A stretch of 64,000 nt of DNA from Barnesiella sp. An22 (GTDB lineage Bacteria; Bacteroidota; Bacteroidia; Bacteroidales; Barnesiellaceae): positions 1 through 64,000 of the forward strand of contig NZ_NFJR01000005.1 in the NCBI RefSeq assembly GCF_002159975.1, given 5' to 3'. Numbering within the stretch: position 1 is the stretch's first letter; every line of letters starts with the position of its first letter. The notes beneath the pieces were generated by a model that did not search any database, was not told the DNA's origin, and saw only the letters and a list, made by a program, of their open reading frames with translations. Of this stretch, positions 28,432 to 38,069 are shown one piece after another. Position numbers and translations under genes: made by a program.

Positions 28432-29168
28432 CAAAGGCGTTTTTAATCGTATCGGTTGCTTGCAACGTGTGGTTCCTGTTCCTGCTGTTCTATGACCGCA
28501 TCATGGACACGAAGCTCATCCGTTTCTTCAGACACATTGCCGGGCTATGGCGGTCATTGGACAGTACGGTGGCAGAGCAAGGAAAGGATAAGGAAATACC
28601 TCACGCAGACACCTCGGACATCATTGGCAAGAGCCGTTTCAAGATGGCATCGACCCGGACAACCGCTGCCATACCGACGCAAGAAGCCGCCACTTCGGAA
28701 AAAGGCATTGAGCTGTCTGAGGAAGAGGCTACTTTTGACGACGGAAACACGGAAACCGTCTCACGCCCGGCACAAGTTCCGGAGGAAAAACTCGATGAAA
28801 CCTTCACGAGCATCCCGCCTTCGGAACTGGAGTACGGAGAGGATGATCCGGAGGACGAGGAACCTGACAAAAAGCAGGCTTCGGGAAACAGTTTCGAGGA
28901 TATTGACAGGGCTGTACGCACCATAAAGAAGGATTCACCGTCCGATGAGGAAATGCGACACGCCGGAAAGGTCATGACGGAACTGGACGGGACAGAGCTT
29001 TATACAAGGATAACGGAACGCCTGACCGATGAAGCAATGAGCGAGAGGCTTGCAAAGGCGATGGCAGTTTTCGTGGACACGGTGAACATGACCGTGACAC
29101 AACAAAAGGAAAAGGTGTTCGTGATTCCCGACAACATCGAGGAGTTCGACTTCCGAAACTATGTATAA
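28428..29168 (+). CDS. traD: TraD conjugal transfer protein
   Basis: This 246-residue protein has one N-terminal TM helix (about residues 2-21), a long acidic low-complexity region (about 60-160) and a C-terminal helical domain (MRHAGKVMTELDGTELYTRITERL). It fits TraD of the CTnDOT operon by order and layout. It is probably anchored in the inner membrane with the bulk in the cytoplasm. The function is unknown. About 200 bases separate it from traE, the longest gap in this part of the operon. Confidence 0.7.
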   Translation: MTKAFLIVSVACNVWFLFLLFYDRIMDTKLIRFFRHIAGLWRSLDSTVAEQGKDKEIPHADTSDIIGKSRFKMASTRTTAAIPTQEAATSEKGIELSEEEATFDDGNTETVSRPAQVPEEKLDETFTSIPPSELEYGEDDPEDEEPDKKQASGNSFEDIDRAVRTIKKDSPSDEEMRHAGKVMTELDGTELYTRITERLTDEAMSERLAKAMAVFVDTVNMTVTQQKEKVFVIPDNIEEFDFRNYV

Positions 29169-29283
29169 CAGCTAAAAAAGAATGGAAATGAAAACGTAAA
29201 ATGACGACACCCATGCGCACGGCGGTACAAGGTACAGCCAATCCGCAACGGACATACCCAAGTCCGTAGAAACAAACGGGCAA

Positions 29284-29301
29284 CCACTAAACCAAAGTAA
29301 A
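29284..29301 (+). promoter_or_regulatory. Diverged leader motif CCACTAAACCAAAGTAAAG upstream of traE
   Basis: This is a variant of the repeated leader motif with a deletion in the middle. It lies about 70 bases before the traE start, not next to it. It retains CCACTAA and CCAAAGTA, both complementary to the candidate small RNA. Confidence 0.45.
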
Positions 29302-29369
29302 GTAATCAAGTATCAACCGCCCGAAAAAGGACTATCCACCCTTTGGACGGCACAAAAAAAGAACAGTTT

Positions 29370-29681
29370 ATGAATAAGAACATCAGACAAAAGTTCATCA
29401 TCTCTGCGGCACTCATGATTGCCGCCACCGCTTCCGCATTTGCGCAGGGAAACGGTCTGGCAGGCATCAACGAAGCCACCTCTATGGTGAGTTCGTATTT
29501 CGACCCCGGTACGAAACTTATCTATGCCATCGGTGCGGTGGTCGGTCTTATCGGAGGCGTAAAAGTCTATGGCAAGTTTTCGTCCGGTGACCCGGACACT
29601 TCGAAGACCGCCGCCTCGTGGTTCGGGGCTTGTATCTTCCTGATTGTCGCCGCCACTATCCTGCGCTCATTCTTCCTTTAA
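29370..29681 (+). CDS. traE: TraE, DUF4134 pilin-like protein
   Basis: The 103-residue protein has a signal peptide (cleavage after ASAFA), followed by a short loop and two hydrophobic helices (LIYAIGAVVGLIGGVKVYG and WFGACIFLIVAATILRSFF). This is the VirB2-like layout of DUF4134, and it is likely to be the pilin or channel subunit. I chose the ATG at 29370, where the signal peptide begins; the upstream TTG adds nothing recognisable. It is followed by traF after ten bases. Confidence 0.85.
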   Translation: MNKNIRQKFIISAALMIAATASAFAQGNGLAGINEATSMVSSYFDPGTKLIYAIGAVVGLIGGVKVYGKFSSGDPDTSKTAASWFGACIFLIVAATILRSFFL

Positions 29682-29691
29682 TACACAATGT

Positions 29692-30024
29692 ATGGCTGAA
29701 TACCCGATAAACAAGGGTATCGGTCGTCCGGTCGAGTTCAAGGGTTTGAAGGCCCAGTACCTCTTCATCTTCTGCGGAGGTCTGCTGGCTCTCTTCGTCC
29801 TGTTCGTCATCCTCTACATGGTCGGCATCGACCAGTGGATATGTATCGGCTTCGGCGCGTCATCGTCTTCCGTCCTCGTATGGCAGACCTTCGCGCTGAA
29901 CGCCCGGTACGGCGAACATGGGCTGATGAAGTTGGGAGCAGCAAGGAGCCATCCCCGATACCTTATCAACCGGCGGCGGATCACCCGATTATTCAAACGA
30001 CAACGAAAGGAAGAAACGACATGA
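29692..30024 (+). CDS. traF: TraF, DUF4133 VirB3-like protein
   Basis: The 110-residue protein has two adjacent TM helices (YLFIFCGGLLALFVLFVILYMVG and a second to about residue 70) and a basic C terminus (RRRITRLFKRQRKEE). This is the VirB3-like DUF4133 pattern, and such proteins work with the VirB4 ATPase at the inner membrane. The start at 29692 begins MAEYPINKGIGRPVEFKGL, which is typical of the family. It overlaps traG at ATGA. Confidence 0.85.
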   Translation: MAEYPINKGIGRPVEFKGLKAQYLFIFCGGLLALFVLFVILYMVGIDQWICIGFGASSSSVLVWQTFALNARYGEHGLMKLGAARSHPRYLINRRRITRLFKRQRKEETT

Positions 30025-31512
30025 GAAATACATCCAAAATGACGACACTGGAAAACAAGTTCCCCCTGCTGGCTGTGGAGCATGGCTGCATCATTTCCAA
30101 AGACGCCGACATCACGGTGGCTTTCGAGGTGGAACTGCCGGAGCTTTATACCGTGACGGGCGCGGAGTACGAGGCGATACACGGCTGCTGGTGCAAGGCT
30201 ATCAAGGTGCTGCCGGACTTCTGCGTCGTGCATAAGCAGGACTGGTTCATCAAGGAACGCTATAAGCCGGAGTTACAGAAAGACGACATGAGTTTCTTGA
30301 GCCGCTCCTTTGAACGCCACTTCAACGAGCGTCCGTACCTGAAACACTCCTGCTACCTCTACCTGACCAAGACGACAAAGGAGCGTAACCGGATGCAGAG
30401 TAACTTCAGCACGCTGTGCCGAGGACATATCATCCCGAAGGAACTGGACAGGGAAACCGCCGGGAAGTTCATGGAAGCCGCCGAACAGTTCGAGCGCATC
30501 ATGAACGACAGCGGCTTTGTCAGGCTGCGCCGCCTCTCCACCGATGAGATTGTCGGGACGGAGAAGTCCGCCGGGCTGATAGAGCGTTACTTCTCGCTCA
30601 TGCCCGAAGGCGACACGACCTTGCAGGACATCGACCTATCGGCAAGGGAAATGCGTATCGGCGACAACCGCCTGTGCCTGCACACCCTCTCTGACACGGA
30701 GGATTTGCCCGGAAAGGTGGCTACCGACATCCGCTACGAGAAACTCTCCACGGATCGAAGCGACTGCCGCCTCTCCTTTGCCTCTCCCGTGGGGCTGTTG
30801 CTCTCTTGCAACCACATCTACAACCAGTATGTGATTATCGACAACAGTGAAGAGAACCTTCAAAAATTCGAGAAGTCTGCGAGGAATATGCAGTCGCTCT
30901 CCCGATACAGCCGGAGCAACAGCATCAACCGCGAGTGGATAGACCAGTACCTGAACGAAGCCCATTCCTACGGGCTGACATCGGTGCGGGCGCACTTCAA
31001 CGTCATGGCGTGGAGCGATGACGCGGAGGAACTGAAGCACATCAAGAACGACGTGGGCAGCCAGCTGGCGAGCATGGAGTGTGTACCGCGCCACAACACC
31101 ATCGACTGCCCGACACTCTACTGGGCGGCGATGCCCGGCAATGCGGCGGACTTCCCGGCGGAAGAGAGTTTCCACACCTTCATCGAGCAGGCGGTGTGCC
31201 TCTTCACGGAGGAAACCAACTACCGCAATTCGCTCTCGCCCTTCGGCATCAAGATGGTGGACAGGCTCACGGGAAAACCGTTGCACCTCGACATCAGCGA
31301 CCTGCCGATGAAGCGGGGCATCACCACCAACCGCAACAAGTTCGTGTTGGGTCCTTCGGGCAGTGGCAAGTCGTTTTTCATGAACCACCTCGTGAGGCAA
31401 TACTACGAACAGGGTACGCACGTGGTATTGGTGGACACAGGAAACTCCTATCAGGGCTTGTGCGAGATGATCCGGCGCAAGACAAACGGGGCGGACGGCG
31501 TGTACTTCACCT
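30021..31512 (+). CDS. traG: TraG VirB4-like ATPase, exon 1
   Basis: This is the 5' part of the transfer ATPase and encodes about 497 residues. It contains the N-terminal domain and the Walker A motif LGPSGSGKS (nucleotides near 31346-31372). The reading frame stops in intron sequence shortly after 31513. Without splicing, the product lacks the Walker B half and should be inactive. The exact 3' exon border is set by the intron 5' consensus GTGCG and by where the protein alignment resumes at 33996. TraG energises assembly of the mating apparatus and DNA or protein export. Confidence 0.88.
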
Positions 31513-33995
31513 GTGCGCCCGTCAAGGCGATATAATAAATATGTCAATAGCAAGACGTTAGGCGAGTTTTCCAACAGCCTATCATCATCCGATTTATCCA
31601 CCAACGAAAGACGGTGGGGAGTGTAGCATATCGGAAAAACCATTAGCTGGACGGCTATCAAGTCTGGGACTGAATGGCGAGATGAAAAGATAGATATAAG
31701 GATAAAATCCTGATTGATTGAATGGCAATCCAAGTGGTCGCTGTAGAGACTTTGGTGTTAGTGATAGCTATACTCACCATACTATGATACTTACACTGGT
31801 GTAGGTGAACAATGTAAGCAGGAAATTATCATAGCACAACCACAGTAAGTGGTAAAGGGTGGAAACCATATCCGACAATCTATCAAGCTAAGTTATTATA
31901 TCACAAACGGGGATTACCTAAATCGGAAAGCCGGTTGTAAGGCTATGAGGTTCCAGCCTCTGAATATCCGACACGGTAACGGAGCTTCCATAGTAGTTCG
32001 AGCAAGGTAATATCTTGTACATAGCGAAGGGAAGCAGTTAAAGGTTTAATACAATTAAAGAAAAATGTGAGAGACATTATGAGAAATTCAGTAAACGTAT
32101 TAAACGGTCTATCAAAACATAGTCCGCAAGTCGATTACAAGTATGAAAGGTTATACCGAATACTGTTTAACGAAGAGATGTTCTACGTTGCCTATCAACG
32201 CATTTATGCGAAAGAGGGTAATATGACGAAAGGGTCTGACGGAAAAACAATAGACGGTATGAGCCTAACACGGATAACCGACCTAATTGACTCGTTGCGT
32301 ACGGAAGCGTACAAACCAAAACCTGCAAAAAGGGTATGTATACCAAAGAAAAACGGGAAAATGCGCCCTTTAGGAATACCATCTTTTGATGATAAATTAG
32401 TACAAGAAGTATTACGGATGATTTTGGAAGCAATTTATGAAGGACAATTTGAAAATTGTTCACATGGGTTCAGACCAAAACGTAGCTGCCATACTGCATT
32501 AACACAGATTCAAAAGAGATTCACTGGTGCAAAATGGTTCATCGAAGGAGACATTAAAGGTTTCTTTGATAACATCAATCATGAGATACTGATTGGCATA
32601 CTCAAAGAAAGAATCTCAGATGAACGTTTCATCCGATTGATAAGGAAATTTCTAAATGCAGGTTACATTGAAAATTGGACATTTCACAATACTTACAGCG
32701 GAACACCTCAAGGTGGAATTATTAGCCCCATACTGGCTAATATATATCTAGACAAGCTTGATAAGTTTATGATGGAATATGCTCAAAAATTCAATAAAGG
32801 GAGGAAGCATAAGCCGAACAAAGTGAGAGCTCAGTTAGAAAAACAGAAAATGAGGGCTATGAGAAGCTTAGAAATTGTGAAAGACAAAAATGCAAGAGCT
32901 GATATTGTAAAACAAATTAAAATTATTGACAAAGCACGTCACAGTATAGCCAGTGATGACGAAATGGACGATAGTTTTAAAAGAATCCAGTATGAGAGAT
33001 ACGCTGATGATTTCCTTGTAGGTGTCATTGGCAGCAAAGAAGATAGCAAACGAATCAAAGAAGATATAAAGAATTTTCTTGCATCTAAATTGAAGTTGGA
33101 GCTTTCAGATGAAAAGACTCTCATCACACATACCGAAAAGAAAGCAAAATTTCTTGGTTATGAGATTTTTATAAACAAATCCAACCTAGCCCGACGTGAC
33201 ACTTTGGGCAGACTAAGCAGGGTGTACAACAAGAAAGTGCGACTTCATATCTTAATGGATACCATTAAGAAAAAACTCATTGAACTAGGAGTTTTAGAGA
33301 TAAAATGTCCCAATGGGAAAGAAATATGGAAACCAAGAGAAAGAGGAAGATTAATCAATAATGATGATTTGGAAATTCTTAAAATATATAATTATCAAAT
33401 ACAAGGATTCCACAATTATTACGCTATTGCAAACAACAGTGCTCTATTGAACTCTTTTAAGTACATAATGGAATATAGTATGTATAAGACTTTCGCCGGT
33501 AAATATAGAACCAGCGTAAAAAAGATTCTTCGTAAATATAAGAAGAACAAATTGTTTACTATTCATTATACGAATAAAAAGGGAGAAACGAAAGCTCAAA
33601 CCTTTTACAACAAAAGCTTCAAAAGGTGTAAACCAATTGTAAGTGAACAACTTGATGACATTATCACAATAAATTACATTACAGGCACAAGTCTGATAGA
33701 CAGGCTAAAAGCCACGATATGTGAGAATTGTGGAGCAACCGAAAATTTAGAGATGCATCATATCCGAAAATTAAAAGATTTGGATGGTAAGAAGTTCTTG
33801 GATAAAATGATGATTGCAAGGCAGAGAAAAACCATTGCCTTATGTCGAAGTTGTCACTTAAAAGTTCACGCTGGAAAGATATGACTGACTCTTTAATGGA
33901 GAGCCGTATACGCGGAGACGTGTACGTACGGTTCGGGGGCGAGTACACGAAAACCTATCATAGAAATATGACAAGGCGTTGGGTGCTTAGCCTAC
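31513..33995 (+). mobile_element. Group II intron inserted in traG
   Basis: The 2483-base intron begins GTGCGCCCG, a match to the group II 5' consensus, and ends in AC, fitting the AY rule. Domain V is visible at about 33899-33933 as a GAGCCG...CGGTTC hairpin. AGGTGA at 31803-31808 is complementary to the last six exon bases TCACCT, the expected EBS1-IBS1 pairing. Removal joins codons so that traG reads VYFT-Y-TEEKPISFNPFY without a frame change. The intron encodes its own reverse transcriptase. Bases 31513-32078 hold domain I-IV RNA and no gene. Confidence 0.9.
32079..33884 (+). CDS. ltrA: Group II intron reverse transcriptase/maturase with HNH endonuclease
   Basis: The protein has about 601 residues from the ATG at 32079; a GTG four codons earlier is possible. 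The reverse-transcriptase domain shows FIEGDIKGFFDNI, TPQGGIISP and the catalytic RYADDFLVG. A maturase (X) domain follows. The C-terminal HNH nuclease has CENCGATENLEMHHIRKL and a later CRSC pair. An HNH domain lets the intron prime target-strand synthesis during retrohoming, so the element looks mobile as well as able to splice. Composition is much more AT-rich than traG, showing a separate origin. Confidence 0.93.
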   Translation: MRNSVNVLNGLSKHSPQVDYKYERLYRILFNEEMFYVAYQRIYAKEGNMTKGSDGKTIDGMSLTRITDLIDSLRTEAYKPKPAKRVCIPKKNGKMRPLGIPSFDDKLVQEVLRMILEAIYEGQFENCSHGFRPKRSCHTALTQIQKRFTGAKWFIEGDIKGFFDNINHEILIGILKERISDERFIRLIRKFLNAGYIENWTFHNTYSGTPQGGIISPILANIYLDKLDKFMMEYAQKFNKGRKHKPNKVRAQLEKQKMRAMRSLEIVKDKNARADIVKQIKIIDKARHSIASDDEMDDSFKRIQYERYADDFLVGVIGSKEDSKRIKEDIKNFLASKLKLELSDEKTLITHTEKKAKFLGYEIFINKSNLARRDTLGRLSRVYNKKVRLHILMDTIKKKLIELGVLEIKCPNGKEIWKPRERGRLINNDDLEILKIYNYQIQGFHNYYAIANNSALLNSFKYIMEYSMYKTFAGKYRTSVKKILRKYKKNKLFTIHYTNKKGETKAQTFYNKSFKRCKPIVSEQLDDIITINYITGTSLIDRLKATICENCGATENLEMHHIRKLKDLDGKKFLDKMMIARQRKTIALCRSCHLKVHAGKI

Positions 33996-35008
33996 ACACG
34001 GAGGAGAAACCGATTTCATTCAACCCGTTCTACACCGATGATTACGTGTTCGACGTGGAGAAGAAGGACAGCATCAAGACATTGCTGCTGACGCTCTGGA
34101 AGTCGGAGGACGACAAAGTGACGAAGACGGAGAGCGGCGAACTGGGCAGTGCGGTGAACGCCTATATCAAGCGTATCAGGGCTGACCGGAGCATCGTCCC
34201 CTCGTTCAACACTTTCTACGAGTATATGCGCGACGACTACCGCCGCGAACTGGCGGAACGTGAGATAAAGGTGGAGAAGTCCGATTTCAACATCGACAAT
34301 ATGCTCACCACCATGCGGCAGTATTACCGGGGCGGACGCTACGACTTCCTGCTCAACTCCACGGAGAACATCGACCTGCTCGGCAAGCGATTCATTGTCT
34401 TCGAGATTGATTCGATAAAGGAAAATCGCGAACTTTTCCCTGTGGTGACCATCATCATCATGGAAGCCTTTATTAACAAGATGCGCCGTCTGAAAGGCGT
34501 ACGCAAACAGCTGATAGTGGAAGAGGCTTGGAAGGCTCTCTCTTCGGCGAATATGGCTGAGTACCTGCGCTATATGTACAAAACCGTGCGCAAGTATTAC
34601 GGGGAGGCAATCGTAGTGACGCAGGAGGTGGACGACATCATTTCCTCGCCTGTGGTCAAGGAGAGCATCATCAATAACTCCGACTGCAAGATACTCCTTG
34701 ACCAGCGGAAGTACATGAACAAGTTTGATGCCATACAGTCCCTTTTAGGTCTGACGGAGAAGGAGAAGTCGCAGATACTCTCCATTAACATGGCAAACAA
34801 TCCTTCAAGGCTCTATAAGGAAGTCTGGATCGGACTGGGTGGCACACAGTCGGCGGTTTATGCCACCGAAGTTAGTGCTGAAGAGTATCTGGCATACACC
34901 ACCGAAGAAACGGAAAAAGTAGAGGTGTACCGTCTGGCGGAACAGCTGGGCGGTGACATCGAAGCCGCCATCCGGCAGCTTGCCGAAAGACGGAGAAACA
35001 AGGAATAG
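33996..35008 (+). CDS. traG: TraG VirB4-like ATPase, exon 2
   Basis: This part encodes the last ~337 residues, starting YTEEKPISFNPFY after splicing. It holds the Walker B motif KQLIVEEAWKAL, the VVTQEVDDI switch segment and the C-terminal LDQRKYMNKFDAIQSLLGLTEKEK region. Joined with exon 1, TraG has about 834 residues, the usual length. A frame open from 33842 includes intron sequence and is not the natural start. Confidence 0.88.
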
Positions 35009-35046
35009 GCAATAAGTAAAAACAGATTCATCAACTAAAAAAGAAA

Positions 35047-35436
35047 ATGCGTATGAGTATATCAAGAACGAAAATGCTGCAAGTCAGCAAGTATTTAATC
35101 GGGCTGGCGGTCATGGTGCTGCAATCCTGCGATGTAGCGGACAACCGCCGCGACCTGCTTTGCGGGAATTGGGAGAGCGTGGAGGGGAAGCCTGACGTGC
35201 TTATCTACAAGGAGGGCGAAGCCTACAAGGTGACGGTGTTCAAGCGGAGCGGGCTGCGCCGCAAACTGAAGCCGGAAACCTATCTCTTGCAGGAGGAGAA
35301 CGGCAACCTGTTCATGAACACCGGCTTCCGTATCGACGTATCCTACAACGAGGCGACGGACATCCTGACCTTCTCGCCCAACGGGGACTACGTGCGTGTG
35401 AACCCGAAACCAGACCATCCGATAAGCGAGCAATAA
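35047..35436 (+). CDS. traH: TraH-position lipoprotein, DUF3876
   Basis: The 129-residue protein has a signal peptide with the lipobox LQSC near residue 28. A small beta-rich DUF3876 domain follows (LLCGNWESVEGKPDVLIYKEGEAYKVTVF by position 38-66). It lies between traG and traI, as in CTnDOT-type operons. As a lipoprotein it should be attached to a membrane, probably the outer one. Its role in mating is unknown. An ATG three codons later is a possible start. Confidence 0.78.
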   Translation: MRMSISRTKMLQVSKYLIGLAVMVLQSCDVADNRRDLLCGNWESVEGKPDVLIYKEGEAYKVTVFKRSGLRRKLKPETYLLQEENGNLFMNTGFRIDVSYNEATDILTFSPNGDYVRVNPKPDHPISEQ

Positions 35437-35442
35437 CGATAA

Positions 35443-35460
35443 CCACTAAAATCCAAAGTA
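35443..35460 (+). promoter_or_regulatory. Leader motif CCACTAAAATCCAAAGTA before traI
   Basis: This copy ends two bases before the traI ATG. CCACTAA and TCCAAAGTA can pair with the candidate small RNA around a one-base bulge and a mismatch. The TGAG at the start codon extends pairing. Confidence 0.6.
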
Positions 35461-35462
35461 AC

Positions 35463-36092
35463 ATGAGAACAAGAATAACACTTATTATCTGCCTGTGCCT
35501 GTTTGCAGTCGGCAGGGCAAGCGCACAGTGGGCGGTGATAGACCCGTCCAACATCGCGCAGAGCATCGTGAACACCTCCAAGAACGTGGTACACACTTCC
35601 ACGACCGCCCAGAATATGATAAAAAATTTTCAAGAGACGGTGAAGATTTACGAGCAGGGAAAGAAGTATTACGACGCACTCAAATCCGTGAACAATCTGG
35701 TAAAGGACGCCCGGAAGGTGCAGCAGACCATCCTGATGGTGGGTGACATCACCGACACCTATGTGACCAGCTTCCAGAGGATGATGCGTGACGACAACTT
35801 CACGGTAGAGGAACTGGGAGCCATCGCCTTCGGCTACACCAAGCTATTGGAGGAATCCAACGACGTACTGACGGAGCTGAAGAACGTGGTGAACATCACT
35901 ACGCTCTCCATGACGGACAAGGAGCGCATGGATGTGGTGGAACGCTGCTACTCCAAGATGAAGCGTTACCGCAACCTCGTGAGCTACTACACCAACAAGA
36001 ACATCAGCGTGAGTTACCTGCGGGCAAAGAAGAAAAACGACCTTGACCGCATCATGGGGCTGTACGGGAACATGAACGAAAGATACTGGTAG
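35463..36092 (+). CDS. traI: TraI, DUF4141 VirB5-like protein
   Basis: The 209-residue protein has a signal peptide (cleavage after GRASA), then a long helical region with coiled-coil character (about 40-200). The DUF4141 family and position point to a periplasmic VirB5-like component of the mating channel or pilus. The start follows the CCAAAGTA leader motif directly. It ends three bases before traJ. No cysteines or catalytic motifs stand out. Confidence 0.85.
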   Translation: MRTRITLIICLCLFAVGRASAQWAVIDPSNIAQSIVNTSKNVVHTSTTAQNMIKNFQETVKIYEQGKKYYDALKSVNNLVKDARKVQQTILMVGDITDTYVTSFQRMMRDDNFTVEELGAIAFGYTKLLEESNDVLTELKNVVNITTLSMTDKERMDVVERCYSKMKRYRNLVSYYTNKNISVSYLRAKKKNDLDRIMGLYGNMNERYW

Positions 36093-36095
36093 CCT

Positions 36096-37100
36096 ATGAA
36101 TTTCGACAACCTTCACCAGATTCTGCGCTCGCTCTACGAGCAGATGATGCCGCTATGCGGGGACATGGCGGGCGTGGCGAAAGGCATCGCCGGGCTGGGT
36201 GCGCTGTTCTACGTCGCCTACCGGGTGTGGCAGTCGCTGGCGAGAGCCGAACCGATAGACGTGTTCCCCATGCTCCGCCCCTTTGCGATAGGCTTGTGCA
36301 TCATGTCCTTTCCGACGGTGGTATTAGGCACGATAAACAGCATTATGTCGCCCGTAGTGCAAGGTACGGCGAAGATGCTGGAGACGGAAACGCTGGACAT
36401 GAACCGATACCGTGAGCAGAAGGACAAGCTGGAATACGAGGCGATGATGCGCAATCCCGAAACCGCCTACCTTGTGTCGAACGAGGAGTTTGACAAACAG
36501 CTGGAGGAACTGGGCTGGTCGCCCGGCGACATGGTGACGATGGCGGGAATGTACATCGAACGCGGGATGTACAACATGAAGAAGGGCATCCGCGACTTCT
36601 TCCGCGAGATACTGGAACTGATGTTCCAAGCCGCCGCCCTCGTGATAGACACCATCCGCACGTTCTTCCTCGTGGTGCTGGCGATACTCGGTCCGATAGC
36701 CTTCGCCATATCGGTGTGGGACGGCTTCCAAAGCACGCTCACGCAGTGGATATGCCGATACATTCAGGTCTATCTGTGGCAGCCCGTGTCGGATATGTTC
36801 AGCACCATACTGGCGAAAATCCAAGTGCTGATGCTGCAAAGCGACATCGAGCGTATGCAGGCTGACCCGAACTTCTCGCTGGATTCGAGCGACGGGGTGT
36901 ACATCGTCTTCATGATAATCGGCATCATAGGCTACTTCACCATCCCGACGGTGGCAGGCTGGATTATCCAAGCCGGTGGCATGGGAAGCTACGGTCGCAA
37001 CGTGAACCAGACGGCAGGACGAGCCGGAAGCATGGCGGGCAGCGTGGCGGGTGCAGCCGCAGGCAACATGGTCGGACGTGCCGGAAAACTGCTGAAATAA
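36096..37100 (+). CDS. traJ: TraJ, VirB6-like inner-membrane protein
   Basis: The 334-residue polytopic protein has about six hydrophobic segments, including VAKGIAGLGALFYVAYRVW near 25-43 and AALVIDTIRTFFLVVLAILG near 186-205. A glycine- and alanine-rich C terminus follows. It corresponds to the VirB6-like TraJ of Bacteroidetes ICEs, which forms part of the inner-membrane channel. The gene is closely linked to traI (three bases). Confidence 0.88.
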   Translation: MNFDNLHQILRSLYEQMMPLCGDMAGVAKGIAGLGALFYVAYRVWQSLARAEPIDVFPMLRPFAIGLCIMSFPTVVLGTINSIMSPVVQGTAKMLETETLDMNRYREQKDKLEYEAMMRNPETAYLVSNEEFDKQLEELGWSPGDMVTMAGMYIERGMYNMKKGIRDFFREILELMFQAAALVIDTIRTFFLVVLAILGPIAFAISVWDGFQSTLTQWICRYIQVYLWQPVSDMFSTILAKIQVLMLQSDIERMQADPNFSLDSSDGVYIVFMIIGIIGYFTIPTVAGWIIQAGGMGSYGRNVNQTAGRAGSMAGSVAGAAAGNMVGRAGKLLK

Positions 37101-37131
37101 TCAACTGACAATTAAAAACGAATAAACAACA

Positions 37132-37755
37132 ATGGAATTTAAGTCACTCAAAAACATCGAATCATCGTTCAGGCAGATACGCCTGTTCGGTATCGTCTTC
37201 CTCTCGCTGTGCGCCGTGATAACGGTATGGAGCGTCTGGAGTTCCTACCGCTTCGCGGAGCGGCAACGGGAAAAGATTTACGTGCTGGACAACGGCAAGT
37301 CGCTGATGCTGGCTCTCTCGCAGGACTTGTCGCAGAACCGTCCGGCGGAGGCAAGGGAACACGTGCGCCGCTTCCACGAGCTTTTCTTCACACTCTCACC
37401 CGAAAAGAGCGCGATAGAGCATAACGTGAAACGCGCCCTGCTGCTGGCGGACAAAAGCGTGTACAACTACTATTCGGACTTCGCCGAGAAGGGGTACTAC
37501 AACCGCATCATCGCCGGGAACATCAACCAAGTGCTGAAAGTGGACAGCGTGGTGTGCGACTTCAACGGCTATCCCTACCGTGCCGTGACCTACGCCACGC
37601 AGAAGATCATCCGGCAAAGCAACGTCACCGAGCGCAGCCTCGTGACGACGTGCCGCCTCTTGAACTCGTCCCGTTCGGACGATAATCCCAACGGTTTCAC
37701 CATCGAGGGATTCACCATTATCGAGAACAAGGATTTACAAACCATCAAAAGGTAA
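37132..37755 (+). CDS. traK: TraK, VirB8-like protein
   Basis: The 207-residue protein has a short cytoplasmic N terminus (MEFKSLKNIESSFRQIRLF), one TM helix (about 20-38) and a periplasmic domain with the typical REHVRRFHELFFTLSP sequence. It matches TraK, the VirB8-like assembly protein that joins the inner-membrane complex to the core channel. It precedes traL by five bases. Confidence 0.88.
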   Translation: MEFKSLKNIESSFRQIRLFGIVFLSLCAVITVWSVWSSYRFAERQREKIYVLDNGKSLMLALSQDLSQNRPAEAREHVRRFHELFFTLSPEKSAIEHNVKRALLLADKSVYNYYSDFAEKGYYNRIIAGNINQVLKVDSVVCDFNGYPYRAVTYATQKIIRQSNVTERSLVTTCRLLNSSRSDDNPNGFTIEGFTIIENKDLQTIKR

Positions 37756-37760
37756 CGGAC

Positions 37761-38069
37761 ATGAAGAAAATCAGGAAATCATTTTGGCGTGCGTACTGGA
37801 AGCTCCACGACAAAAAGAAAATGCTGGTGGCAAGGCTCAAAGGCTATCTGGACGGTTTGCCCCTGAAGACACGCAAACGCATCGTGCTGGCGATGCTCGC
37901 CGCCTTCGCGGTGCTTGCCCTTTACACCTTCGGCAAAGCCGTCTATGACATCGGCAGGAATGACGGCAGCCGGATAGTAACAGACCATGCCGGACAGGTG
38001 GAACTGTCCGTAAAACCGGAAAACAATCATAATGTAATACCTTATTTATATGGAACAGACGAAGAATGA
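37761..38069 (+). CDS. traL: TraL, DUF3989 protein
   Basis: A 102-residue protein with a basic N terminus, one TM helix (VLAMLAAFAVLALYTFGKAVYD written by position 42-63) and a short periplasmic tail. It is the DUF3989/TraL component of CTnDOT-type operons. The 3' end overlaps the traM start by 20 bases, so the two are coupled. Its function is unknown, but its size and topology fit a small inner-membrane partner of TraM. Confidence 0.8.
   Translation: MKKIRKSFWRAYWKLHDKKKMLVARLKGYLDGLPLKTRKRIVLAMLAAFAVLALYTFGKAVYDIGRNDGSRIVTDHAGQVELSVKPENNHNVIPYLYGTDEE

Noticed and set aside
33842-33995. Separate start for the second half of TraG
   Set aside because: This stretch is intron RNA (domains IV-VI), including domain V; TraG homology starts only at 33996.
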